DNA of 21,533 nt from Benthortus sp964440495 (GTDB lineage: Archaea > Thermoproteota > Nitrososphaeria_A > Caldarchaeales > Wolframiiraptoraceae). Below, in pieces: positions 15,455-21,533 of this stretch. Under the pieces are notes generated by a model that was not told the origin of the DNA, ran no database searches, and saw only the letters and a program-made list of their open reading frames with translations. A program made the position numbers and the translations under genes. Within the stretch, counting starts at the first letter, position 1, and every line of letters begins with the position of its first letter. The DNA lies in NCBI GenBank assembly GCA_964440495.1, contig CAYTSD010000022.1:1-21533 (forward strand). Reading direction: 5' to 3'.

Positions 15455-16124
15455 GAAATTCATAGACCTATGGATAAGGCCTAGGGAGGAAGAGGCTGAG
15501 GAGCTGATCAAGAAGCTAGTAGAGCTGGGATACAGTGGCGCAGCCTCAGAGTTTGGGGGCGAGGAGGAGTGGGAGAAGCTCCGAGAGGTTGCGGAGAGAC
15601 TTGGGCTGAAACTCTACCGGAAGCTCATCATCGAGGCAAAGAGTAGGAAGGAGCTTCTACGTGAGCTTAGAGCGAATAGAGGCCGCTACGAGGTGATCTC
15701 GGTAATCTGTAGAAACTTGGAGACAACCTTGGTAGCTGCGCGGGACAGCAGGGTTGACACACTCATAATCCCACCTGAGCATAGGTACCGGATTGATAAG
15801 GGTGTAGCAGTCCTCCTCAGAAATAGGGTTGAAATCCCCTTCAAATGGTTTCTGGAGAAGGAGAGGCGTGAAAAATTTCTTACAACAGCTCTCGAGATTG
15901 TAAGGGTCTTGGGGAGGAAGGCTGGGATAATAGTTTCTTCATGCGCCGAGAATGCTCTTGAACTCCGTGGAGCTAGGCAGCTTGCCTCGCTCTTAGAGGT
16001 CCTCGGACTCGACTCCGAGAAAGCCCTGGACAGCGTCTCCAAAGAACCCTGCCAAATCATAGAGACGAACCTTGAGAAGCTATCTCCAAACTATATCGCT
16101 AGGGGGGTTGTCAGGATTGGCTAG
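15447..16124 (+). CDS. rnp3: Ribonuclease P protein component 3 (Rpp30)
   Basis: PHP/TIM-barrel-like protein subunit of archaeal RNase P, which matures tRNA 5' ends, and partner of Pop5. The start at ATG 15447 gives MARKFIDLWIRP, the expected first strand. Further family marks are the conserved strand ending in ISVICRNLETTLVAARDSRVDTLIIP (about 85-110) and VLGRKAGIIVSSCAENALELRG (about 166-187). At 225 residues it is normal size. The ATG overlaps the previous stop by eight bases (ATGGCTAG). It is followed directly by pop5. Confidence 0.9.
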   Translation: MARKFIDLWIRPREEEAEELIKKLVELGYSGAASEFGGEEEWEKLREVAERLGLKLYRKLIIEAKSRKELLRELRANRGRYEVISVICRNLETTLVAARDSRVDTLIIPPEHRYRIDKGVAVLLRNRVEIPFKWFLEKERREKFLTTALEIVRVLGRKAGIIVSSCAENALELRGARQLASLLEVLGLDSEKALDSVSKEPCQIIETNLEKLSPNYIARGVVRIG

Positions 16125-16422
16125 GAGGCTGAAGAAACGTTACGTGGCTCTTAGAGCGGAGCCGGAAGCCCCAGCTGAAAAAGTGTTCAACGCCATAAGG
16201 GAAACCTACTTGGAGCTCTTCGGGGTTCTCGGACTAGCTGAAGCCTCCCTAAAGCACTACAAAGCCTATGGAAAAGTTGTTGTAGGATGCAGTCTTGGGA
16301 GTCTGCCTAGGCTTCTCCTAGCATCAGCCGCCGTGACTAAGATCGATGACACTCCCTCAGCGTTAAGGGTTCTCCTGATTAGTGGAACCCTACGCAGGGT
16401 TAGGGAGGAGTCTTACCTCTGA
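16117..16422 (+). CDS. rnp2: Ribonuclease P protein component 2 (Pop5)
   Basis: Pop5/Rpp14 subunit of archaeal RNase P, the partner of Rpp30 in activating the catalytic RNA. The first residues LARRLKKRYVALRAEPE and the helix EKVFNAIRETYLELFGVLGLAEASLK, then YGKVVVGCSLGSLPRLLLASA and VLLISGTLRRVRE, match the family. The TTG at 16117 (101 residues) starts it in the same way as Rpp30, overlapping the preceding TAG by eight bases (TTGGCTAG). The longer open frame to 16072 is not needed. The 3' end overlaps the convergent tatC by 10 bases. Confidence 0.88.
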   Translation: MARRLKKRYVALRAEPEAPAEKVFNAIRETYLELFGVLGLAEASLKHYKAYGKVVVGCSLGSLPRLLLASAAVTKIDDTPSALRVLLISGTLRRVREESYL

Positions 16423-17309
16423 GCTCTTCCGCAGGCTGGGCAGAACATCTGGCCGTGGAGAGGCTCCCCGCAGAATCTGCAGACATCCACCCCTGGAATA
16501 GGCTTCGATTCTTCTTCCTCTAGAAGTTTCATGGTCTCCCTCTTCTCCCTCTCCTTTTCATATCTCTTCGCGATAAGAACTGCTCCCTCAATCAAGGCGA
16601 CGAAGACTAAGAGGAGGAGAACATTCGTGAACATTCCTCCATCAGGTGTAATTATTGCTGCAACGATGTAGGCTGCTCCATAGATGTACTTCCTGTTGTT
16701 TGTTATCGCCTTCGTGCTTATCAACCCAACCTTAACCAAGAGTATTAGGATTATGGGTGCGGTGAAGACTGCTCCAGTTGCTACAACAACTATGAAGACC
16801 GTGTTATAGAAGTCGAGTATGTGGACGAATGCCTCTGCTCCTGTTAGGTTGAAGAATATGAGCATGGCCTTGAAGGTGAAGGGGGCTATGATAAAGTATC
16901 CGAAGAGGCAGCCGCCGATGAATAGAAGCATGAAGGCCGCTATGAATGGGTATATCATTCTCCTCTCATGTGGGTAGAGGGCTGGGTCAACGTACTTGTA
17001 TATCTCGTAGGCGATTACTGGGGCGCTGAACATTACTCCAAAGGCCAGAGACGCTATAAAGTATAGTTCAAGAGGGCTTGTTATTGTTAATCCTATTAGA
17101 CGCATCCCCTCAGGCATGAGCTGAGCCTTGATTATGTCTAGGATCACAGACACCAGAGGCTTATAGGCATACATTATCTTCTCAAGGTTTAGGTTGAATT
17201 CTGCGGGGAAGACCATCATCACAAGCGTTAGGACGCCGACTGTTATGAGAATTACTTTGAGGCGGTCTTTGAGCTCCATTAGATGCTCTATCATAGTCAT
17301 TTCCTTCAT
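16413..17309 (-). CDS. tatC: Sec-independent protein translocase TatC with C-terminal zinc ribbon
   Basis: Core membrane subunit of the twin-arginine translocase that recognises RR signal peptides. It has about six membrane helices. The N-terminal IEHLMELKDRL (residues 7-17), the SPLELYF segment, YEIYKYVDPALYPHERR (about 101-117) with its conserved Glu102, and IITPDGG (about 219-225) are family hallmarks. After the last helix a charged linker leads to C277, C280, C290 and C293 in a CxxC...CxxC rubredoxin-like knuckle, not part of ordinary TatC. ATG 17309 is the preferred start; TTG 17336 adds nine residues and is also possible. Last gene of a tatA-tatA-tatC operon. Confidence 0.9.
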   Translation of the reverse strand: MKEMTMIEHLMELKDRLKVILITVGVLTLVMMVFPAEFNLNLEKIMYAYKPLVSVILDIIKAQLMPEGMRLIGLTITSPLELYFIASLAFGVMFSAPVIAYEIYKYVDPALYPHERRMIYPFIAAFMLLFIGGCLFGYFIIAPFTFKAMLIFFNLTGAEAFVHILDFYNTVFIVVVATGAVFTAPIILILLVKVGLISTKAITNNRKYIYGAAYIVAAIITPDGGMFTNVLLLLVFVALIEGAVLIAKRYEKEREKRETMKLLEEEESKPIPGVDVCRFCGEPLHGQMFCPACGRAQR

Positions 17310-17366
17310 GTCTCTCGGCTTCTCCTCAGTCTTCAAGGAGCATTTCTACCCCCGCTGACCAGAAAA

Positions 17367-17606
17367 CTATGAGGCAAGCTTTCTCTTAATCTCTTCTAGG
17401 AGCTGCTCCTCCGTCTTCCCCTCAGGGTCTATCCCAAGGGTCTTGGCAACCTCTATAAGCTTCCGCCGCCTCTCGCTCGCCTCACCAGTCTTAAACTCCC
17501 TAACAACCTTCCCAAAACCTCTAGCAAAGTTTGTGATAAGCTTAGGTCTCAGAAGAAATATGAGAAGAATTATTAATATGATGAGCTCGGGGCCTAGGAA
17601 ACCCAT
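17367..17606 (-). CDS. TatA/TatB-like translocase subunit, divergent hinge
   Basis: A 79-residue TatA-family protein: short N-terminal membrane helix (about 7-19) with Glu7, an amphipathic helix ITNFARGFGKVVREFK (about 24-39), then a C-terminal tail. The usual hinge Phe-Gly-Pro is Leu-Arg-Pro (19-21), so the conserved glycine is missing. Residues 50-76 (EVAK.LGI..EGKT...Q) closely match the tail of the other TatA. Probably a specialised TatA or TatB-type partner. It lies 24 bases after the first tatA. Confidence 0.85.
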   Translation of the reverse strand: MGFLGPELIILIILLIFLLRPKLITNFARGFGKVVREFKTGEASERRRKLIEVAKTLGIDPEGKTEEQLLEEIKRKLAS

Positions 17607-17630
17607 CTAATCTCCCCAAGGCAGGAGCCT

Positions 17631-17984
17631 TTACTGCTGGTCAGCCTGCTTAGTCTTCTCCACAATCTCCTGGGCTATCTGGTCCCTAGTCTTACCCTCA
17701 GTCTGTATTCCAAGGGCTTTGGCGACCTCTAGGAGCTTGTCGTCGGCGGGTGGGGCGGAGGCGGCTGGTTTCGAGGTCGTAGACGTAGAGGTTGTGGGAG
17801 AGGTTGCGAGCTTCCCTACACTCTTAACCTCTTCCTTGACTTCCTCAGCCTCTTTCACAGCCTTCTCGAACTCACGTTTAGCCTCTCCAAAGGAGCGGGC
17901 GAGCTTCGGAAGCTTTGAAGGCCCCCATAGGAGGAGGACGAGGATTATCACGGCGACAATTATCCATTCAATACCCTGTATCAT
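17631..17984 (-). CDS. tatA: Sec-independent translocase TatA
   Basis: Pore-forming or membrane-thinning subunit of the Tat system. The N-terminal membrane helix (about 6-20, with Glu6) ends in a normal Trp-Gly-Pro hinge (20-22), followed by the amphipathic KLPKLARSFGEAKREFEKA helix. A low-complexity Thr/Ser/Pro/Ala linker (about 60-80) leads to a tail (84-110) shared with the second TatA. It is the first gene of the operon. A GGCGGAG ribosome binding site and a TATA box about 30 bases upstream are visible. Confidence 0.92.
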   Translation of the reverse strand: MIQGIEWIIVAVIILVLLLWGPSKLPKLARSFGEAKREFEKAVKEAEEVKEEVKSVGKLATSPTTSTSTTSKPAASAPPADDKLLEVAKALGIQTEGKTRDQIAQEIVEKTKQADQQ

Positions 17985-18010
17985 GTTCTCCGCCCCAAAT
18001 TGCTTAAGAC

Positions 18011-18022
18011 CTCTATATAAAA
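18011..18022 (-). promoter_or_regulatory. TATA box of the tat operon
   Basis: TTTTATATAGAG on the minus strand, centred about 33 bases before the tatA ATG (17984), one of the clearest TATA boxes in the window. Confidence 0.6.
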
Positions 18023-18082
18023 TCTATCTATGGAAGACCCATAATGAATGCTTATTAACGGGGCTGATCTCCCCAGCCTTGG

Positions 18083-18538
18083 ATGCCGGCTAAAGAGTAT
18101 AGGCACGTTGTCAGGTTCATGGGCACAGACCTAGACGGCTCTCTCAAGGTTCCCTATGCTCTGAAAGCCGTCAAAGGGATGGGAGTCAATCTAGGCTACG
18201 CGATCGCCAGAGCGGCTGGAATAGATGTCGAGAAGAGGCTTGGATTCCTCAGCGACCAAGAGCTACAGAGGCTTGAAGAGGTGGCGAAGAACCCTCAGGC
18301 CTACGGGATCCCAGCATGGATGCTGAATAGGAGGAAAGACCCTGTAACGGGGAAGGATCTCCAGCTCTACGGCTCGGATCTCGTCTTCGCCATCAAGGAG
18401 GATATTCAGAGAGAGATGAGGATTAAGTCTTGGAGGGGTGTCAGACACTCGCTGGGTCTGAAGGTTAGGGGGCAGAGGACTAGGACGACGGGTAGGATGG
18501 GAACCGCTGTAGGGGTCTCGAAGAGGAGGACACGCTAA
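18083..18538 (+). CDS. rps13: 30S ribosomal protein S13 (uS13)
   Basis: Small-subunit head protein that contacts the large subunit and P-site tRNA. The long archaeal N-terminus (MPAKEYRHVVRFMGTDLDGSLKV) and the C-terminal SWRGVRHSLGLKVRGQRTRTTGR block are canonical, and 151 residues is normal. A TATA-like CTTATTAACG lies about 25-35 bases upstream, so the leader is minimal. Unlike the usual archaeal arrangement with S4, S11 and rpoD following, S13 stands alone here and its stop interlocks with the convergent metE gene. Confidence 0.96.
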   Translation: MPAKEYRHVVRFMGTDLDGSLKVPYALKAVKGMGVNLGYAIARAAGIDVEKRLGFLSDQELQRLEEVAKNPQAYGIPAWMLNRRKDPVTGKDLQLYGSDLVFAIKEDIQREMRIKSWRGVRHSLGLKVRGQRTRTTGRMGTAVGVSKRRTR

Positions 18539-19656
18539 AACTCTCTTCTAGCAAGCTCGGCGCCCCTGACAAGGTTTCTCTCCTTCTCATAGGCCACTTC
18601 CCAGCTCCTAGTCCTCAACCCACAGTCGTTGCATGCAATTATCTTGGATTCGTCTCCAAGTTTCTTGGCTGCGTAGAGGAGTCTATCCCTCACAAGCTCG
18701 GGAGGCTCGATGAAGTTTGTGTGAACGTCTATTACCCCTGGAGCGACCTCAAGCCATGGAGTATATTCACGGAAGTATTCAAGTATCTTGAATCCGGGTC
18801 TCTTCTCGTCGCTAAGCCCTCTCTCACGTGTATCCCTGTTTGAACACTCTATTGAGACCTGATGTATCTTGGCCTCAGAGATGTAGGGGAAGAGCCTCGT
18901 ATAGTCGCTGTAGCAGACATGCAGGGTTACTATCGCGTTTATGTCCTTCACAGACTCGTTCAAAGCCTCAACCATGAATGGAACCTCTTCAGGCTTACCA
19001 GTCACAGCAGGCTCATCTATCTGAATCCTCCTTGCACCTGCCTCAACCAAGGCGAGGATATTGGGTCTAATCACCCTGCGGGCAATATCGATAACCATGT
19101 CGAGCTTGGCCTTCCTCCTAGCCTCTAGAGGGTCATCCAACATTAGGTAGCGTGTGAGATAGTATTCGTCGAAGGACCAGTCGGCGAGAGTATATGCGCC
19201 TGTCAAGGGAACCTTAACCAGCCTTCTAGCCTTAGACTTGACGAAGAGAAACTCGTCGAGGTGGTAGGGCTTCACAAGCTGCGGAGGCCCCGTGAATGCG
19301 CCCTTCCGATAGAACTCTGCATCCCAGACCTTAACGGCTCCGAGAAACCTGAAGTTCCCGACATAGTTCAGGGGATACTCATACATCTCAACCCTCTTCT
19401 GCTCTCCATCCCAGACTACATCGAGTCCAGCTGATTCAAAGAACCTTACCGCATAGAGCGATGCATAGTCGAGAAGCTCGCCCCTCCTCTTCTCAACCTC
19501 CGCAGGATTTCTAAGCAGCTCTAAAAGCTTCTCAAACCCTTCAACTCCTAGAAGCTCACCCCATCTCTTAGCCTCTTCAACAGCCTTCTCCGGAGGCTTG
19601 TTTAGGAATGGTGCCTTGGAGAGGCTTCCAACCTCCTGTGTTGGGAAAAGCTTCAC
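18535..19656 (-). CDS. Cobalamin-independent methionine synthase, catalytic (MetE C-terminal-like) half
   Basis: Transfers a methyl group to homocysteine to make methionine. The zinc site is complete: His246 and Cys248 (LHVCYSD), Glu270 (SIECSN) and Cys345 (NDCGLRTR). IDEPA (213-217) is the conserved substrate-binding segment. At 373 residues it is a stand-alone single barrel rather than the roughly 750-residue bacterial MetE. Such core enzymes in archaea may use a methyl donor other than polyglutamylated methyl-folate; the donor here is not evident. The GTG start lies two bases after the upstream stop with a near-ideal GGAGGTG before it. Confidence 0.88.
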   Translation of the reverse strand: MKLFPTQEVGSLSKAPFLNKPPEKAVEEAKRWGELLGVEGFEKLLELLRNPAEVEKRRGELLDYASLYAVRFFESAGLDVVWDGEQKRVEMYEYPLNYVGNFRFLGAVKVWDAEFYRKGAFTGPPQLVKPYHLDEFLFVKSKARRLVKVPLTGAYTLADWSFDEYYLTRYLMLDDPLEARRKAKLDMVIDIARRVIRPNILALVEAGARRIQIDEPAVTGKPEEVPFMVEALNESVKDINAIVTLHVCYSDYTRLFPYISEAKIHQVSIECSNRDTRERGLSDEKRPGFKILEYFREYTPWLEVAPGVIDVHTNFIEPPELVRDRLLYAAKKLGDESKIIACNDCGLRTRSWEVAYEKERNLVRGAELARREF

Positions 19657-19658
19657 CT

Positions 19659-20621
19659 CTACACCTCCTCCCTAACCTTATGCATTATTTCTCCGAGGAC
19701 TCTAACCTTCCTCTCGGCAACATTTCTTGGAAGAAACTCGAGGTCGCAGCTTGGAGTCACGTAGAGGAGGTCAGGCTCATTATGCTCAAGATAGATTCTA
19801 ATCCATCTCGCTGCAGAGTCAGCCTTCTCCAACAGGCTGTTCCTACCATCAACAACCCCTAACGCCACACTCTTATCGATACTGTATTCGCTGAGCCTCT
19901 TAACACTGGTTGCGGTCAAATCGAATCCCAGTACATCAACATCATAGTCTAAGACCTGTGGAAAAGCGTTTAAAGCGTCTCCGAAGAATAGGTGTAGCAT
20001 CTTCTCGGCCTCAACTCCTTTAAACACTTCCTTTACTGCTTCACCAGCGGTCTCCAGCTCATCGGATGAGAGCCTCCTCCACACGAGGGTCGGCGCACTT
20101 AGCTGGATCTGCCCGATCTTGATTGAGGCCTCTATTTCGAGGAGCTCCTCTCTAAGGGCTTCAGCAACCTCGAAGACTACTTCATCGAATCTCCTCCTCT
20201 TGATTACTGAGAGAAGTGTGAAGCTATATGGGTCGGGTAAGATGAGCTTCGCCTCAGCATCCTTAATCAACTCAAAGTGGAAAAAGTTTTCCAGAATACT
20301 CCTCTCCCGCCTAACTTCTCCAACTATAACCGGCTTCCGATAGAACATGTTGTTATCGAACCATCTTGCGAGGCCGTTGAGCTCCACGCCGTCAAGATTC
20401 TCCGCCAAAGGTCTCAGCAGGTCATGCCAGTCAAGCATCCCATCGATTATGTATCTAAGGCCGACATCCTTCTGGAGTCTGACGACCTCTTCCTCCTCCT
20501 TGGCTACGAGTCTGCGGAGCTCCTCCTCTGGAAGCCTCCCCCTCATATGGGACCTGAAAGCCTTGATAAGCTCCTCACTCCTAGGATATGCGCCTACTAG
20601 AACCGAGTGAATCTCAGTCAT
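19659..20621 (-). CDS. MetE-like paralogue with degenerate zinc site (N-terminal-half-like)
   Basis: A 320-residue MetE-superfamily barrel, first gene of the methionine synthase pair. At the ligand positions it shows His210-Leu-Phe212 instead of His-x-Cys, Asp234 (GFDLT) in place of Glu, and keeps Cys292 (TPSCDLEFLP). Three of four zinc ligands therefore cannot function in the standard way or are altered. It probably partners the complete enzyme encoded next to it, as the N-terminal barrel does in fused MetE, perhaps binding the methyl donor. A TATA-like GCATAAAGG (20660-20652) precedes the ATG by about 30-40 bases. Confidence 0.8.
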   Translation of the reverse strand: MTEIHSVLVGAYPRSEELIKAFRSHMRGRLPEEELRRLVAKEEEEVVRLQKDVGLRYIIDGMLDWHDLLRPLAENLDGVELNGLARWFDNNMFYRKPVIVGEVRRERSILENFFHFELIKDAEAKLILPDPYSFTLLSVIKRRRFDEVVFEVAEALREELLEIEASIKIGQIQLSAPTLVWRRLSSDELETAGEAVKEVFKGVEAEKMLHLFFGDALNAFPQVLDYDVDVLGFDLTATSVKRLSEYSIDKSVALGVVDGRNSLLEKADSAARWIRIYLEHNEPDLLYVTPSCDLEFLPRNVAERKVRVLGEIMHKVREEV

Positions 20622-20650
20622 CCCATAAGCCCGTCCCCAGCATCAACTTA

Positions 20651-20660
20651 ACCTTTATGC
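20651..20660 (-). promoter_or_regulatory. TATA box of the metE operon
   Basis: GCATAAAGGT on the minus strand, centred about 34 bases before the ATG at 20621. The transcript leader would be about 10 bases. Confidence 0.4.
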
Positions 20661-20870
20661 TAAAGACCTTAAACCCATAGCTGATCATGAAACGGTCCCC
20701 TCAATGAATAGATAGGGGAATAATCTACGGAGAGGGAGACTTGGACACTACCATGTTTCCAGAAAAGTATAGACAGGTGCTGGAGGAGTTCTTCCAATAG
20801 TTAGGTCTTTACGAAACATCAATGGGAGGGAGTTCGCTAGAGTCTGTGCAGATAAAGGCAGGAGAGCCAG
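20661..20870. other. Intergenic gap with a possible gene remnant
   Basis: Between two minus-strand genes. It contains a weak hairpin, CCCCT (20697-20701) and AGGGG (20714-20718), and on the plus strand a 19-codon open frame from TTG 20741 to TAG 20800 preceded by a purine-rich GGAGAGGGAG. I do not recognise its product. It could be a remnant, a tiny peptide or chance. Confidence 0.25.
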
Positions 20871-21533
20871 CTAGATTGGGTAGGCGCCACATACCCTACA
20901 ATGGCTTGCATCATCTGGAATATTTGAATGACACATTGGGCAGATCTTCTTGGTCGAGCCATCTGGATGGGGTGGGCCGAATAATTCTCGATAAATCCGA
21001 TAATAGAATAGCTGCTCCCTACTCCTGATCTTGACGCCGTCCTCCACGAGATATCTCTCCTTCGACTCGTTGAACTCTGAGTCGGAGACATTTTCCTCGA
21101 AGATCTTCGGTAGGATCGATGTCCCGGATCCTCCCTCTATTGGAACCTTATCCCTCCAGACTATCTCCTCCGGGAGCATGCTCTCAAAAGCTACTCTCAG
21201 GATATATTTTCCATATCGCTTCCCATCTCTAAAGCCTACCCTAAATCTTGAGTCAAGTTTCTCGGCGAACGATAGCATCTCCGGGTCTAGATATGGTTGC
21301 TTCACCTTTATTCCCAGTGCGTCTCCAAGCGTAGTTGCTGAGAAGCTCATCCTCCTCCAAAGCTTCCTAATCTCAGGATCTAGCTTTACGGGATCTAGTT
21401 CGTAGAGGAAGCTATAGCCTGCGAATAATTCATCCCCTCCATCCCCGGTCATGGCCGCCCTCCCACCACTATCCCTCACGTATCTTAACGCTATGTAGAT
21501 GGCGGCGCTATTGCGCACCTCCATCGGGTCAAA
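20871..21533 (-). CDS. Asparagine synthase-like protein with C-terminal zinc ribbon (partial)
   Basis: C-terminal part of an asparagine synthetase (AsnB-type) ATP-dependent amidotransferase domain; the gene runs off the right edge, so the glutaminase domain, if any, and the PP-loop are not visible. Family marks are DPMEVRNSAA, TGDGGDELFAGY (the Gly-rich TGEGSDELFGGY motif), KQPYLDPEML and the block YGKYILRVAFESMLPEEIVWRDKVP. The last 25 residues add CPMCHSNIPDDASHCRVCG, a CxxC...CxxC zinc ribbon not usual in AsnB. It may make asparagine or amidate another substrate; the missing part would decide. Confidence 0.85.
   Translation of the reverse strand, partial: FDPMEVRNSAAIYIALRYVRDSGGRAAMTGDGGDELFAGYSFLYELDPVKLDPEIRKLWRRMSFSATTLGDALGIKVKQPYLDPEMLSFAEKLDSRFRVGFRDGKRYGKYILRVAFESMLPEEIVWRDKVPIEGGSGTSILPKIFEENVSDSEFNESKERYLVEDGVKIRSREQLFYYRIYRELFGPPHPDGSTKKICPMCHSNIPDDASHCRVCGAYPI

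Noticed and set aside
20871..21533. Asparagine synthase-like gene as a truncated pseudogene
   Set aside because: The frame remains open through the window edge, so it is cut by the window and not visibly broken.
1..21533. CRISPR arrays, insertion sequences or long direct repeats
   Set aside because: No regularly spaced repeats, transposase or terminal inverted repeats were seen by eye.

Overview
The window is archaeal chromosomal DNA. It encodes archaeal/eukaryote-type ribosomal proteins (S15, S3Ae, L15e, S13), an archaeal RecJ-like nuclease, the KEOPS subunit Pcc1, RNase P proteins Rpp30 and Pop5, an exosome-associated RNA-binding protein, an archaeal Obg/YchF-like GTPase and a Tat translocase. 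Gene starts are preceded by TATA-like boxes about 25-35 bases upstream, often with very short leaders, plus purine-rich ribosome binding sites inside operons. The gene set and the two-gene MetE fit a TACK-type archaeon. AGG/AGA-rich arginine use is compatible with a thermophile, but I cannot fix the lineage. I saw no tRNA or rRNA genes, CRISPR array or insertion sequence.

Layout. Positions 1 to about 1100 are clearly AT-richer than the rest and hold a family 4 uracil-DNA glycosylase with an extra Cys-rich C-terminal module, followed by a 456-base gene-free gap with a possible structured leader. Positions 1350-5564 hold an ECF-S-like membrane protein, a GH130 glycoside phosphorylase/hydrolase and, convergent to it, a glycosyltransferase co-transcribed with an MFS permease. 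Positions 5633-12501 hold S15, RecJ-like and Pcc1, then (inserted on the opposite strand) a metal ABC uptake operon with its DtxR-like repressor gene last. S3Ae, a small nucleotidyltransferase and a DUF2095-like protein follow. A perfect 10+1+10 palindrome sits at the metal-operon promoter and is a strong operator candidate.

Positions 12678-16422 hold a YchF-like GTPase and L15e on the minus strand, and divergently dCTP deaminase, COG1325-type RNA-binding protein, Rpp30 and Pop5 on the plus strand. Positions 16413-17984 are a tatA-tatA-tatC operon: the two TatA proteins share a duplicated C-terminal tail, and TatC carries a C-terminal zinc ribbon. S13 stands alone, followed by a two-gene cobalamin-independent methionine synthase operon and a truncated asparagine synthase-like gene running off the right edge, also ending in a zinc ribbon.

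The genome is compact: four convergent gene pairs overlap at their 3' ends and several operon neighbours overlap start-to-stop. The window is mostly housekeeping. The items most worth following up are the palindromic operator with a repressor that lacks standard metal ligands, the zinc-ribbon TatC with its duplicated TatA tail module, the folded-looking leader before the ECF-like gene, and the split MetE with a degenerate second half.
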